Origin: Ceratodon purpureus
Lineage: Eukaryota; Streptophyta; Bryopsida; Pseudoditrichales; Ditrichaceae
Direction: 5' to 3'
Assembly (NCBI GenBank): GCA_014871385.1
Contig: CM026423.1
Coordinates: forward strand, 3,228,408 to 3,292,407
DNA: 64,000 nucleotides
This document shows positions 22,268 to 34,639 of the stretch, piece after piece. The notes under the pieces are model-generated. The model saw nothing but the letters and a program-made list of their open reading frames with translations, was not told the origin of the DNA and ran no database searches. The position numbers were made by a program, and so were the translations under genes. Numbering within the stretch: the stretch's first letter is position 1; each line of letters starts with the position of its first letter.

Positions 22268-22928
22268 GAAATTTTCGACTGTGAACTCAAAAACTTACAA
22301 ATGCTGTCGTCGCTGTCATCAACCGCCAGAACTACACGCTGTCAACACACCCTCCGCCATCACGAACGGCTAAAACCTGCGTCCACGGCCTCGCAACCAG
22401 GGTACGACTTACCCTAAAACCTCATCCCGAAACCCCAATTCCCAACTCAGGTACTCTCTCCAACCTATGTGGATGGCAGACCGCTGGCAGCGTTTGGAAG
22501 ACCACTATAGCTAAACCCTAAATCTCTATTGCACAATGCGTGACCATCCACAACCGAAATCGAACAACTTCGCCCAGCTTTTGGAGGCCTCCACCGCTCC
22601 ATCCTGCTTGACAACGCAACGACGACAACTCTCACAGGGGAGCGCATGAGGTTCGGAATGACCGTTGGCAGCATTTCGACATCAACACCTTGTGCACGTT
22701 GCATCTCAAAGGGGGAGCGGCAATTCGATTTCGGTTGGTGGCCTGTGGAGTCAGTTTTGCAGGAGTTCATAAAGCCCACCACCGCTGACACCCTTCTGCA
22801 ATGCTCGAATTCCGTGCGCGAAGAGGCTCCGTTCTCGACCTGCGGGACTACACGCGCGGGGGAGGGAAGCCTTCCTGCGCGATTATTGGCCGGACCCCCC
22901 CATTCGCGATTTGGCTCGCTTTTGGCGA

Positions 22929-22955
22929 CCTGCTGGCACCATTGGTGCCAGCAGG
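22929..22955. repeat. Perfect 13-bp inverted repeat (27-bp palindrome)
   Basis: The arms CCTGCTGGCACCA and TGGTGCCAGCAGG are separated by a single T. It carries on both strands the CTGG-CA core that recurs across 19.4-22.9 kb. It could be a terminus, a binding site for a dimeric protein, or a hairpin. Confidence 0.8.
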
Positions 22956-23059
22956 TAAAGTGCACGGGCATGCCAAAAATTTTGGCACAGAAAACATGGA
23001 AAAGGCCCGTTGGAGACCCCAAACTTCTCCTAATGAGTACTTACAAACATCCGAAATAT

Positions 23060-26000
23060 TAACATAATTCTCCAATTTTCCTGTTGTGGTACAGCTAGAC
23101 TTTTATACAAGCTTCAAGGCCTCACACAGTCACCTGAAGGTATTCCTTTTTTCATTTCAACAGTAATGTCTCTTCTTTGTGAGGCGCCTCCGTGACTTCA
23201 ATAGTTGTTGTTGCCCGTATCATATGAAGATGGCTGATATAACAATTGGCTTTAATAAGATGAGGGCTTCCAAGTTTCACCTTGACATTGATTACAAGTT
23301 GTGTAGCTGTAGATGCGAGAGCGTTTGCTTATATATTAGAGTTGGAAGAGAAGTCGAAGGCGCTGTCATTTGTCAAGTCAAGCCACACACGTGCCGTCGC
23401 TCTACTCATATGTGGGAGGAGAGCCTATGCCCACAACTTCTGGACAATGAGCGGCATGAATTGAAGTGCGTGCAAGGTCGGTGGGCTTTGTGGATTTCAT
23501 CTAGCTTATACTACTCTACAATGGAGAAGTGGATCCCAAAAACACCAAAGAGATGGAATGGAGGTGATTTGAAATGGTCACTGCCAGGAAGACTAAACAA
23601 GGTAGTTCAAAGAAGGTTGTGCAGCCTCAATACAAGCAGTTAACGCCGCAGGTTTCCTTGAGTAGGCTGCTTTGATAGTGCATGAGTTTGTTCGACATCA
23701 ACACATGGCATGATGGCAAGATAGCCAGTTCAAGGATGGTTTGATTAAGTTGCAACATAAGAAAGTATTCTCACTCATAGACTTTGCCGAGAATTACTCC
23801 TTCAAAGGACATGATGAGATTCAGTTGATGCACTGATATAATTTCCAGATTACCATTCATGTCTATATCATGTACATGTATCAAAGACAAAAACTTCAAT
23901 CTGCAGGATCTCAAGTCAAGACGTTTAAAGACAGACTACTTCTACTATGTCTCTGACAACCCCAAGCATGATTCCTTGTTTGTCCAATATTGCTTGAATC
24001 TCTATTGTAGCATGCAAAGGGAGTGAGGAGACGCATCATTTAGTTAGACGAGTGTGCCGCCCAAGTCAAAGGAGTTACTGCCTCATTCTACATAACAAGA
24101 GTGGAGAATTTATACCTTAAGTGTCGATTGCTTGCAAATTGTGCTTTTGCTTGCTTACAAATTGTGCTTCAAATTGAAGGGTTACACTTGCTATTGTGTT
24201 TTGATTAATACTTTGAATTCAGATTGATAGGTATCCTTCTCTAGCTGCCTCTGTGGACCTACCAGATGGATGTGCCATAGATTGGCATTTCTGAGGTACA
24301 TGACACGGTAAGGGACCTCACAATAGTACACGTGGATGTCTAAAATATAGTATTGGAAAATAGCAACTACGTCGTGACAGCAAGAAGCTACATGGAGCAG
24401 CTGACATGGTTAACTACTTCAAGAAAGCAATGAATCAACCCAATGGAGCTTATCTAGCTGCAAGGCGACTAGTAGACCTTTAGTTCATTTTGATTGGCAA
24501 GATAGAGGTAAATGCCAAAAAACCACAATGGGGTGTGCAACAGTGAATGGCAGCCCAAGCATGCACTCTTTTTTGAAGTGTCGGCCTTCAAAATAATACG
24601 CTCCTACAGGTTTGAGACTTCCTATATTTTTGTTCCTTCTGTATTTACCTCGAAGGGTCTCTTGTGTGAATGCCGCATTTGTAAAGCCTTAGAAGGTTGT
24701 CACCCTTATGCCAACCTCAACGGATGAAGCAATACATGATGAGGAAGATTTGGATCAAGATTGGGTAGTTGAAGATGATAGTCACGAACTGACACTAACG
24801 TTGAATGTCAGTGATCACGTTGTACTATTGGCTGACCCAAATGATCCAAATTTGAAGGTCCAACTGAGTTCTTTGTGTTGCTATGCATGAAAGCGATATA
24901 CGTTGTAGAAGAGGAAACTTTGAAGGATGCATGGGGTGACGTGGTCAAGAGATCATATGAAGTGGTTGAATGATTGTGTTACAAGCAGCATGATCTAAAG
25001 CCAAATTTCTACATATTATTGGATAGAGATGGCTTCGCTAGAATTTATTTACACTTAGTGTGTGCCTCATAATTTAGCATGAAGTTAGCAAAACACAAGC
25101 ACTGTCCAAATGAGTCCTTTTGACCATTATGCTAAAATGGGACAATTTTGGAAATTTATAAAAAATATTCATTTAGAAAGTAGAATCTTCCAAAAATTTG
25201 CACAAATCAATTTCAAAGAACACTTAAATAGTATGTGTACCTTAATTCTATAATGGTGACATGAGAGTACTATTTGAAATTTCTATAGTTAAGATGTAAT
25301 ACAAGGGGCAGTCTTTATCTAGTGGGACGATCCTTTCTTTTGGACACCCCAATGGGGCTACACCCATGTACGGTTTAATAGTACGCACTATATAGCCTTA
25401 GCATTTGAAGTTGTTGGTATTAGATTCTTCCACCCCACTTGCAAATTAAGAATGTGTGCGATGCACAATGACACGTGGGTTCCAGATGAGAATTTCTCAG
25501 AACAAGGAGTTTGAAAACCAGTTTCCTCATATCTTGAGTGAAAACCAACTTGACAGTAAAACTGCGCCTGTGGATTCATGCCGATGATGATTGGCTTGAC
25601 TGGAGCGAAATCTTCACCAAGTGGGGACCTCTGCCTCGTATCAGACAGGCGCTGATTCAGTACCGCATGAGCTTTCTCATGTTGCCTGTCTCTTGCTTCA
25701 AAATACGGCTGGACGCGCAAAATCAAGCGGCCGCAGAGGATCATCGTGACAGACTCGGGGATCATGATGTCCTTATGACTTAGAACCGATCAGCTCTGAA
25801 ACCGGAATACGATCGAGATCCAAAAGGAATGTGAGAAGCAGCTCGAGTCCTTCGCAGCTGGCAGAGCAGGCAGAGTGACGCAACCACCGAACTGACCCTG
25901 GTACTTAATCTACACAGCGCTAGCACTTGGAACAGAGGAAGAAACAGAGTACACGAGGCGGATGTGAAGAACCAAGGTCAGGTGTGCAAGGATCGATTCA

Positions 26001-27732
26001 TGCAGGCAGGCATTCTAGCAAACAGCCGATCTGATCCAGAGGTGAGCCAGCCGTACTGTACACAATAAGACGGCAGGTGATACAACTACAGTTCCCGAGT
26101 AATCTAAGGTGTTGTGCTACATCTTGCGTCACCTTCCTGCGCCACGAGCTCCATGTGACCGCTTGCAGAGTTTTCGGTTTCTTCTTTTCCTGTTTTCCCT
26201 CAGAATTAGTTTTAGGCGCAGATGACTACAGTATCTTCATGCTCTTCCAGAGTGGTTCCAGCTTCCAAGGTCCGAATGCGGACCTCATTACCACGTGGGT
26301 CGGCGCCCTCCCTCTGTGTTCGTCACGGGATTTGCCGCTGGTGGCCTCATCGTCCTCTTCAAAAAAATACAATATAAGAGTATCATTTCCTCGTAGCATC
26401 AAGTTTTGTGTGCTTGCAGATGGCCCAGCTTACTCATATCTAATTCCTAGGTTTGATCAGTAGATGAGCTCAATGGTCAAATTACAACTCTAGAAAGGAA
26501 GAAAAAACTGAACCAAGCCATTTGCTAAAACTCTAGCATTGGCAAAAAATAACGTCTGACGGTTAAATTATGATAAATTAAGTATCCTCAGTTGCTTCTC
26601 CGAGTTTGCTGTGTTCAAGTTGCATGTGTACATTTTGTAAAAAATTGTAATACAAGCGTGGTTGACCTGGACTGGGTTCAGTAACCAGTGTCAAGGAGAA
26701 CCTCCTAGCAGCCAAATTGGTTCACGTTTACTAGATCACAAATCTCGTGAATCCTGTCAAGGCGTTGGCATAACCCGTTTAGGAATCTCCTTACCGACGG
26801 TAGACTATGTCCGGCTCCAAAGAATCGAACGTCACAATGGATTAAAGACAGCATGATCTGAATAGACAACGTCACAACGGTGAAGTTCTCCGGTAGAGAT
26901 ATATAAAATGAGTATAAGTCGGCTGCAATTGACCTGTTTGGTAGAGTTTGGATCGTGCGAGGTGCGATCTGCACCAGTGTGTCTCCGAATCAGCCGAGAG
27001 TACGGCTCATTCAGCGATTCGCTGTGCCGCGCTAATTGTGAACTTGGGCGTTGCCAAAGAAACCAAAGTATTCAAGGTTGGTTCCACTTATGTATGCGTC
27101 GTGCCTTGTCTGCCTCAGTGGTGGACCGAATGATTCCCATAGCTTCTGCGAGCACGGGGAATATAGGATCCCACACATCCAAAAATGCGAGGCAATCAGA
27201 TCCGGGGCTATTTTCATGGCACTTGGTCTCGGCGTTGTTCCTGCGGAACCAGACAAGAGCAAGCTCCAAGCCTCTAGTGTTTGATGGATGTTTATCCTGC
27301 TGCCCTGCCACAACATGGGAGTATTGTGTGTGACACGATCATCATCGTCTGCCCTCCCACAATATCCTTCCGGCAGCTAGCGGTGGGCTCAGGTCTAGAA
27401 CTATTTCTTCTGAATCTCTTTTCCATTGTTTTTCATTTTAATTTTATTTAATTTTATTCTTTTAAGAGAAACGAAACAGTATCTCGTTGTAAGAGAAACA
27501 GAAATACAGACCGGGTCAGCCACATTGGTTTTAAATTTTAAATAACGAAGTTTTAAGATTAGATGAAGTGTATTGGTTTAAAAATCAAATCTGAATCAAT
27601 CTTGAGCCAGATTAATCCTAAAACGACAATTCCTTGCCTGATACCACACCCAAAATCTCTTTTAAACTCCATTTTAAGCACAATTATTTTTTTAATTAGC
27701 TTTAGCACTATTCTGAAGAAGTATAGATTTCT
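23060..27732. other. Mixed region with broken, unidentified coding remnants
   Basis: Scattered short frames read like eroded protein without any clear gene. Examples on the plus strand: KFHLDIDYKLCSCRC near 23270-23315; LKSRRLKTDYFYYVSDN near 23905-23955; RYPSLAASVDLPDG near 24230-24270; MVNYFKKAMNQPNGAYLA near 24406-24460; GLLCECRICKALEGCHPYA near 24657-24712. Together they suggest one old element of about 2 kb (23.2-25.0 kb) of unknown family. Frames at 25.4-27.3 kb gave no recognisable domain. Confidence 0.35.
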
Positions 27733-27736
27733 TTAA

Positions 27737-28650
27737 CCCCTAAAGTTCCTTGACTATGTTTCACCAAAAAACACTCCAAAACTGCCATTTCCAATGTAAA
27801 AAGCATGAATGACTAAAAAACAATTTTTTTCTAATTCTAATTGTAAGATCTTCAACTAGATTATTCTGATAGACAGCTCAAAAAATTTCAATACAATCGA
27901 CCGTAGAGATTAGAAGATTATAGCAATTGAAATTTGAAAACAAACTTTTTTGACAAGATTTTTGTCTAGGTTGACACACTCTAACTTTTTTTTTCTTAGG
28001 TTTTTTGCATTATAGATTGTGGAGGTTTTGATGCATGTCAAAGAAGACTAAGTTAGCTAATTTCATTTAAAAAATTACTCTCAAAAGTCAAGTGTAGCAT
28101 GTTGAAAACAATATTTTTATTAAGTTGAATACACAATAATGCTAAATCTTTTTTTTTTTCTAGAAATTCCATAATTTAATAAAGTCCCAATCTAAATGGT
28201 CAATGTAAAGATTGATGTCCACCCTTTCACTGAAAAAAAGAAAAAACCTAATATAATATTTTTTCTAACTTTTATGAAGGAAAGAAGAAGTTTTTTTAGT
28301 ACACTGCCCGAAACGATGAGAAAACTTTGATATTTTGTGGAGTGAACATTATGCACTCAAAGTCGTTTTTTTTTGGAAACCTCAAAGATGACATCATGAA
28401 GTATTTATAGAAATATTCTCAGAGGTAATTGGTATATTTAGCATGGCTGCCCGAATTGCCCATTGAGCAGCTTTTTCCACTTCGGGTACAATGACTATAT
28501 GTCCAATTCAAAAAAAAATTAGATTCCCTCAAAGTTCTTGTTATGGCCTATATTCACAAAAAGTTTCAAAAAATCTTGACTTCAATTGAAGTCACAGGTA
28601 CATGCCCGAATTCTAAAAAAGTCCATTCTAGGACTATGGTCCTTTAGGGG
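27737..28650. mobile_element. Non-autonomous piggyBac-like MITE (subfamily B)
   Basis: Flanked by TTAA at 27733-27736 and 28651-28654. The ends are CCCCTAAAGTTCC and, as reverse complement, CCCCTAAAGGACC: a 9-bp perfect terminal repeat. The 914-bp interior is very AT-rich and non-coding. TTAA target duplication with CCC-type ends is the mark of piggyBac elements. Confidence 0.8.
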
Positions 28651-28654
28651 TTAA

Positions 28655-30100
28655 GGTGTTTGGTTTGGCATTTTAAAAATCCGATTTCATGCAATGGAGT
28701 ATAAGATATGAGCATGATTCTCCCAAAATAAAACCAGGTCCAAGGTGTTGGGGTTGACGTTTAAGGGTTATAAACTTATATGGTGGGTTTTGCAATTTGT
28801 ATTTTAAGGTTGAAGGTCCTAAAACCACCAACTTAAGGATTTTGAGCTTTTTTTGGCAGGGTTGTTTTTGGATTATATTTTATCCATGTAGAAAAGAAGT
28901 TTTTTCACAAAATACAAATTTTTTCAAATTTTTATTTCCAATATTCAAATAGATACAAATTTTCTAAGATAAAAGTACTTAATGATCTAAATCTGATATG
29001 TAGGTTTTCTTAAGTCCAAACAACGTTGAACTATCTCTAGTTCCTCAACTCATCAGAAAGTGTGAATCCCAATTATCGTAAACCCCAATCTTTACCATTA
29101 AAATGAAAAGTATCATGATTCATACAACTAAATTTGTGAGTCTAACTTAGTCAAACTTGTGAGTAACAACAATCCGAAACCGCCACTACATGTTCAAATT
29201 CCTTAGTGGGTTCATCATGTGGATTGTGTCATGCCTCGCTAAAAGGCGTGTCTCGCTCCGCTTGCTCCCGCATTGGCATCCTTCCTTTCTAGCGCGTTCT
29301 TGCTTCCGGTCCCGCGCAGTACTCTTGCTCAACTCTGTCGCCCTGCAACGATGTTGCAATGGCTCATCCCAGTCCATCTCCAAACAACCTCCTTCTTTTT
29401 GTGTTGATGTATTCTAGGAATGGCTTTGTGGGATTGTAAGAACTTGGAATTGTATTTGTGTAATGGGCCTCGTAGAATGTAGATTTACGACAAATTCAGA
29501 GAGAGAGATGAGGCCATTTGAGGGCAATGGGATAAAGAACTGCACATGGAGAGCTTGTGGTGGGGGAAGGAGGGTGGTAAGGTAGAGAGTACACGTCCGG
29601 CATGAAGGCGGAAAATTGCAATGATGGTGTGTGAAGGTTTTGGTCTTGGAAGGCGACCCCCTATGCAGAAGCCTTCCATGTCCACGACTCCCATGCCTGA
29701 AGCCCTTCCTCCCCATTTTGGCATACATCCATATTCTCGGGCAATAGTCAACTTGTGGTATAACTTTTTGGACACACTAATTAGGTTATTTTTATTTAAA
29801 ACCTCCAAAGTTCGAGTAATTTGTTCATTTCGGTCAAATAAAAATACTCTAAAATTTAAAAAATGGAATTTTGCACCTCAATGGAATCAAATTGTATTTT
29901 TCCAAAGAGTTTATATTAAAAAATATATATTTTTGAATCCATTCATAGATGTATAAACAAATGCTGAATTTTGGGATTTACAAGTTGCATAGTGCACAAT
30001 TCATTAAGTTTTTAATATTAAAATAAATTATTTTGTACTCTTCCGGGTTGATAAGATTTATTCCAATGGGTCATTACAACTTTCAGATCTAGAAGGATAC
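28655..30100. other. AT-rich intergenic DNA
   Basis: No gene recognised. Frames at 29.2-29.95 kb on both strands overlap each other and show no family features. Confidence 0.35.
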
Positions 30101-30496
30101 CCGATGGACACTAGGGTGAATGGATCCCGGGTCAAACTTTATAAACCGGATGACGTTCGCGAGGACGCTCACGGGTGAAAAAGGGGTAATGTGGAAAGTG
30201 ATTTCCACGGTTGGCACGCCGGAATACTAATTCCGGTAGAAAAATGATAAAAATTAAAAAAAATTGTGTTAGGAACACGGAAGTACTACTTAGATAAATG
30301 AAACAACCGGTTAAGACGGTTGGCTGAATAAATAAGAGAACCGGAAGGTCAGCCGGGTGAGATCCGGTCGCCTGAGTCCAAGGAGAGGGAGCACCGTCCA
30401 TGTGACGGAACCCTGACACAGCGGACTTAAGGTAACCGCCGGAGGGTGCGATTCACGCGGGAAGATTGGCTGCGACCATTAAAGCGCCGCCGGCCG

Positions 30497-30575
30497 CGAC
30501 CGTCCAATGATGAAAGGCTACGACCGTCCGTCATGATGAGCTATGAACGAGCGGGAAGGAGTGCAGGTATAAAAG
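30497..30575 (+). promoter_or_regulatory. TATA box and upstream direct repeats of the 624-residue gene
   Basis: TATAAAAG at 30568-30575 lies about 200 bp before ATG 30777. Two copies of CGACCGTCC followed by an ATGATGA-like stretch start at 30497 and 30521 (24-bp spacing), just upstream of the TATA box, where activator sites often lie. The promoter assignment is inferred. Confidence 0.55.
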
Positions 30576-30776
30576 AAGGAAGAGCAACCGTGCTCCACCT
30601 TTCTTTTGTCATTTTGTGGCGCGCTGGATCCTTGTGTTCCTCGGCGGAGTGCGCAGTTAGGGTTGTGACGGTAGGAGAGAGACGGTGAGACGGAAGTGTT
30701 TCCGTTAGTTGAGGGATTGTGGTGAGGATCGTGCGTGCAGGTGCTACCGGAGTGACAGTGAGGAGGACTTAGCAGG

Positions 30777-32651
30777 ATGGGTAGAAAAGGGAAAGAGTCG
30801 GCGGAGGAGGGACAGTTGTTGAAGGTACAACGGGTCATGTCGTTGACGCCGGCAGACGACGGAGAATGGGAGCTCCTCCGGACCACCTTAGATGTCATGG
30901 GCTGTGCGTTACTATTGGACAAAACGTGGGGGTGGAAACATTCCCTTCCGGCACAGGAGATCCTCGTCAAGAACCCCGACAATCGAGGAACCATCCGGGG
31001 AGAACCGGAGCAGTGGACGGCACAAGACTGGAGGGATACGTACGGCTTCACCAACGTTGGGGAGGTCTCGGCACCGGAAGCCCGGGACTTTGTGTGGACT
31101 TATATCACGGGGTTCGGAGACAGGAGAGAGGGGTGGGACCTGGACGACATCAAGGATCCGAGAGCCCGGAGGGTAGTAGGGTTTATGAACCCTATTTTCC
31201 ATCCGGAAAAGCCCAAACGGATCACCATCAAGTGGGCGTCTATTTTCCTCGGAGCAATGGACGGTGAGTTCTCCGTAGACTGGGGCCTTATGATAAAGAC
31301 GATAGTCGACCGGCAGGTAGCCAACCTCCGGAAGACCAAGAAACAGGCCACCTACCTTCCGTCTTTCCTCGTCCACCTCTACCGTCACCAGGGGCTGTTG
31401 AATCCTAAGGAGATCGTGGAGTATGACGAACTGAAGAGCATGCAACGGTACGCTGAACCGGAAGAGGTGTCTGATCAGGACGATGATGATGATTGTATGG
31501 AGGTCTCCCCCACGCCGGTTAAGAGACCCCGTCCCAACCCGGAGAAGGGACAGCCGTCCGGATCACCTCGGACTCCCACCCCGACCAAGCAAAACCTGAA
31601 CAAGGAAGTCTTCAAACCCACCGGACCACCGGAGCATACCGGGGACCCGTGCCAAGACTTAGTCAACCTTTCGGAGCAGGTGTCGGCGTATGCCCAGTTC
31701 CTACAGTCAACTAGGCAGCTGGAGGGCCGGTTGGCGAAGGAGGTAGTTTCCCTTACGGGCTCTAACCGGTTGGAAGAATGCCTGATTATCCTTCGCAAGC
31801 ACCGGGACCTAGCCAGTCTACAGGCCAAGCACATTGACCAGATGGAGCAGTACCGGGAGAGGATCAACAAGCTCGAGCAGGAGGTACATGATGCCCAAAG
31901 GGACTTCAATGACGCCCGTGACCGGGCAGCCCATGCCATCCAGTCGGTTGTAGAGGTCAAGGCCACCTTAGCCCTTCTGGTGGATGTGGCCAATCAGTGC
32001 GCCGTCTACCAAGCCTTCTTGACCCGCCAACCGGATCCGGCTCGGAAGTTGATCGTGAAATTCATGCACGACCGGACGCAGGTGATGAGGGACACTTGGT
32101 TGCAGATGAGGCACTTCGTGGAGATCATCAGTGCCGGAAAGGACGGCCCGTCAAGACCACCAGAGCCACCGGCAGATCGAGAGGAGCCCAGACCATCGGC
32201 ACCAACCAGGGGACCGGCACAGGTGCCACCTTCAGCCTCTCCGGTACAGTCGACCATCCGGCCAGTGCAACCGGAGTCAGGACAACCGTTGGAGGATCCT
32301 ATCCCGGATACCTTGGACAGTTTGCACAATCCGCCCACCCTGGCTGGAATTGAGACTGTTAACCCCGGGAACATCTCTTTGGAACCGGACCAAGGCCCAC
32401 CACCGGAAGACTTTGTTCCGGTACAGGGATCTCCGGAACATCTCCAGGTGGATCTCAGCGCAATTCCGGTGGCTGCACGATCTCCCTCCCCGGCGGTTCA
32501 AGCAGGACGAGCCTGGAAGGCCATCGACCAGCCGGCAGCTGATACCCCGGAAGAAGGCCCCTCGCTGAAGAAACTGAAGAAGGGAGCACAGAAGAAGGAA
32601 CGGCCGGATGGAACCCGGCACAGCCCACGGTTCGATAAGAACAAGGAGTAG
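30777..32651 (+). CDS. 624-residue coiled-coil protein resembling mobile-element genes
   Basis: Single uninterrupted frame from ATG 30777 (MGRKGKESAEEGQLL) to TAG. N-terminal globular part (about 15-215) includes DWRDTYGFTNVGEV, FVWTYITGFGDRR, VVGFMNPIFHPEKPKRI, SVDWGLMIKTIVDRQ and YLPSFLVHLYRHQGLLNP. The order 'W, then VDWG..I...V, then K...YLPSFL..L....G' recalls the domain called 'putative plant transposon protein' that accompanies plant elements; this is recognition by eye. Then an acidic linker, a coiled coil (about 300-400, LEQEVHDAQRDFNDARDRAA), and a Pro/Glu-rich tail ending in basic residues. GC content (~57%) and dense CCGG differ sharply from the AT-rich flanks, which suggests insertion. 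Architecture resembles the 17.8-kb gene (globular head, coiled coil, tail), but I see no direct sequence match between them. Function unknown. Confidence 0.65.
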   Translation: MGRKGKESAEEGQLLKVQRVMSLTPADDGEWELLRTTLDVMGCALLLDKTWGWKHSLPAQEILVKNPDNRGTIRGEPEQWTAQDWRDTYGFTNVGEVSAPEARDFVWTYITGFGDRREGWDLDDIKDPRARRVVGFMNPIFHPEKPKRITIKWASIFLGAMDGEFSVDWGLMIKTIVDRQVANLRKTKKQATYLPSFLVHLYRHQGLLNPKEIVEYDELKSMQRYAEPEEVSDQDDDDDCMEVSPTPVKRPRPNPEKGQPSGSPRTPTPTKQNLNKEVFKPTGPPEHTGDPCQDLVNLSEQVSAYAQFLQSTRQLEGRLAKEVVSLTGSNRLEECLIILRKHRDLASLQAKHIDQMEQYRERINKLEQEVHDAQRDFNDARDRAAHAIQSVVEVKATLALLVDVANQCAVYQAFLTRQPDPARKLIVKFMHDRTQVMRDTWLQMRHFVEIISAGKDGPSRPPEPPADREEPRPSAPTRGPAQVPPSASPVQSTIRPVQPESGQPLEDPIPDTLDSLHNPPTLAGIETVNPGNISLEPDQGPPPEDFVPVQGSPEHLQVDLSAIPVAARSPSPAVQAGRAWKAIDQPAADTPEEGPSLKKLKKGAQKKERPDGTRHSPRFDKNKE

Positions 32652-33720
32652 AAGTAGGATAAGGACCGGATAAAATGGCAGCGACTAACGATGGGGCTCA
32701 AGTGCACTCGGCTGTCAATCCGGATAGATAGCGGCAGTAACTAGGAATAGAAGGCGGCCACCGGTCCGGGATTCCCGGATCCGGAATTTTTGGATCTCGG
32801 TTGGCCACTTGGTTGCTTTAGGATCGATAGGTTTTAGTATTTATGGTGGACGTTTTTCCAAGGCCGGGGCCTTGTTTTGTACGCCGTTTTGTTGTTGCAA
32901 TTGAGAATATACTTTTGGATTTGTTGTGTCGACCGGCTGACTGACGGGTCCGTTACCGTAATGGTTTGTTGGTACTATTGTCTTCAGTAGTGTTCCGGAG
33001 GAGTGTTGAACAGTAGGATAGTTTGGAGAACGCCCGGAGAGATTGGGAAGGTGTCAAGCGTCGAGTGTTGACAGTTTTCAGTCCCGGAAGGAGCCTAGAG
33101 GGGAGGAGAGACGTACTGCAGCAGGGCTGGTAGTCTTAAGGACACGGAGGGCCGTGTGTACACCGGGATCCGGAAACGGACCGGTCGCTTCCTATAGATG
33201 GGATAAAAGCCGGACCTCCTACTGCAAACCAATCCGGAAGGGAGATGATATAGTTAGGATACCGTACAACCGTAAGGTGATGTCGTTGTAGTATGATTTC
33301 CGTATCCATAACCGGCACTGAGTAGCTATCCGGACCGGTACCTAGCCATACGGAAGGAACTTTCCACTCTCCACTCTCCGGGTGGTAGATAGGAACAGTG
33401 GGGTGTCCAGCCACTTTAAGTCACGGGACGGTGGAGAATCCAGCCACTTGAAAGGATAGACGGATCAGTGGGAACCGGCCACTAGTCTAAAAAGCCGGAA
33501 AATAGGAACGAGGCAAAAACTACCGGACCAGGCCGACCGGTAGTGAGACGAAAGACGGTTGGATTAGGGTGGTGATTTCTGTTATGATCTAAAAGGAGGA
33601 AAACTATAGGTCTTCGTGGGAACGAACACGGAGTGGTTTACTTTGGAGAGCAATTAGTGTCAATTAAGTGCCTTCCGGAGGAATACGGTTACCACGTCGT
33701 GCTACAACAACGTCCATCTG
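32652..33720. other. 3' flank of the 624-residue gene, same CCGG-rich composition
   Basis: The CCGG-rich composition runs from about 30.1 to 33.7 kb, so the inserted unit is probably around 3.6 kb. I could not find paired termini or target duplications. Two 'ccagccact' repeats lie near 33407 and 33442. Confidence 0.4.
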
Positions 33721-33935
33721 TGAATTCATTTCCAATGTCCAGCTCACAGTTTAGGTCTTGGTAATCTTCATCTCTTCAGCTACTACACGGCCTCCCCCTC
33801 TTGTGAATGATAAACGGCACCTCAATGTTCATTATATTGTCAGCAATGATTTTTTTGGCATGGAATGTGTGCATTTTTGTCATAGAAGAGTCTAGAGTGT
33901 GCGTGGATTGGAATGTGAATGCATGACTTCAGTAT

Positions 33936-34636
33936 CACTAGTAGAAAAGGGATGCACCTACACCAGGCAACTACACCGAAAACAGACTTTGGTGTTCATG
34001 ATTTTTAGTAAGTGATTTCTGATTGGTGGAAGGCAGTTATTGGTGTAAACAGATTCTGAACAGTTAGCGCTAGACTCTATTACTGTTTGCCTAGGCGGAA
34101 ATGGAGCCACCTGGCATGGGTGTGTCCCACTGGCACCTCAAGACTTTGGAGCAAAAAGTCCCATATGCATTGTTGTGCAAGGAGTCACTCCTCTAGTATA
34201 TATAAACTCTCAGTCCCAAGTCTCCACACGCACACAAGTGGATGATGTTTGCAGTGCGAACCATCCCTTGACATAGACCATGTCTATCAACCTCAATCAT
34301 CCAGCTATGTTACAAATCCAAATTTAAATTATATAAAAATGAACACTGTAGTCAGGTTAAACTGCAAAACAATTGCAGTGTTGTTTCACTTACTGTAACC
34401 AGCTGGATATGTTCTTTTACCTTCGAATTCAAATGCACACCACGTGATGGGCCAGGCGTTTGGCATAATAGTGGGGACCACCGCGGGTTCGACCCCTCCA
34501 CTAGATAGTCCGCAAATAAGTGTGTCAAGTGCCGATTTATACCGAAATGAATTTCAACTACACCATTTTGAAAAGCCCAGATTAGGTCTGTTTTTGGTGT
34601 ACATTTTAGTGTAGTTACACTCCTTTTCTACTAGTG
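33936..34636. mobile_element. CACTA (En/Spm-type) MITE, 701 bp
   Basis: Terminal inverted repeats begin CACTAGTAGAAAAGG and are perfect for 15 bp; similarity continues into CTACAC. A 3-bp TAT duplication flanks it (33933-33935 and 34637-34639), as expected for CACTA elements. There is no transposase. The interior at about 34450-34515 holds a tRNA-like stretch with GGTTCGACCCC. Confidence 0.9.
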
Positions 34637-34639
34637 TAT

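Noticed and set aside
22465-23022. 185-codon minus-strand frame next to the 388-residue gene
   Set aside because: Spans the palindrome, lacks recognisable motifs, and may simply reflect GC richness.
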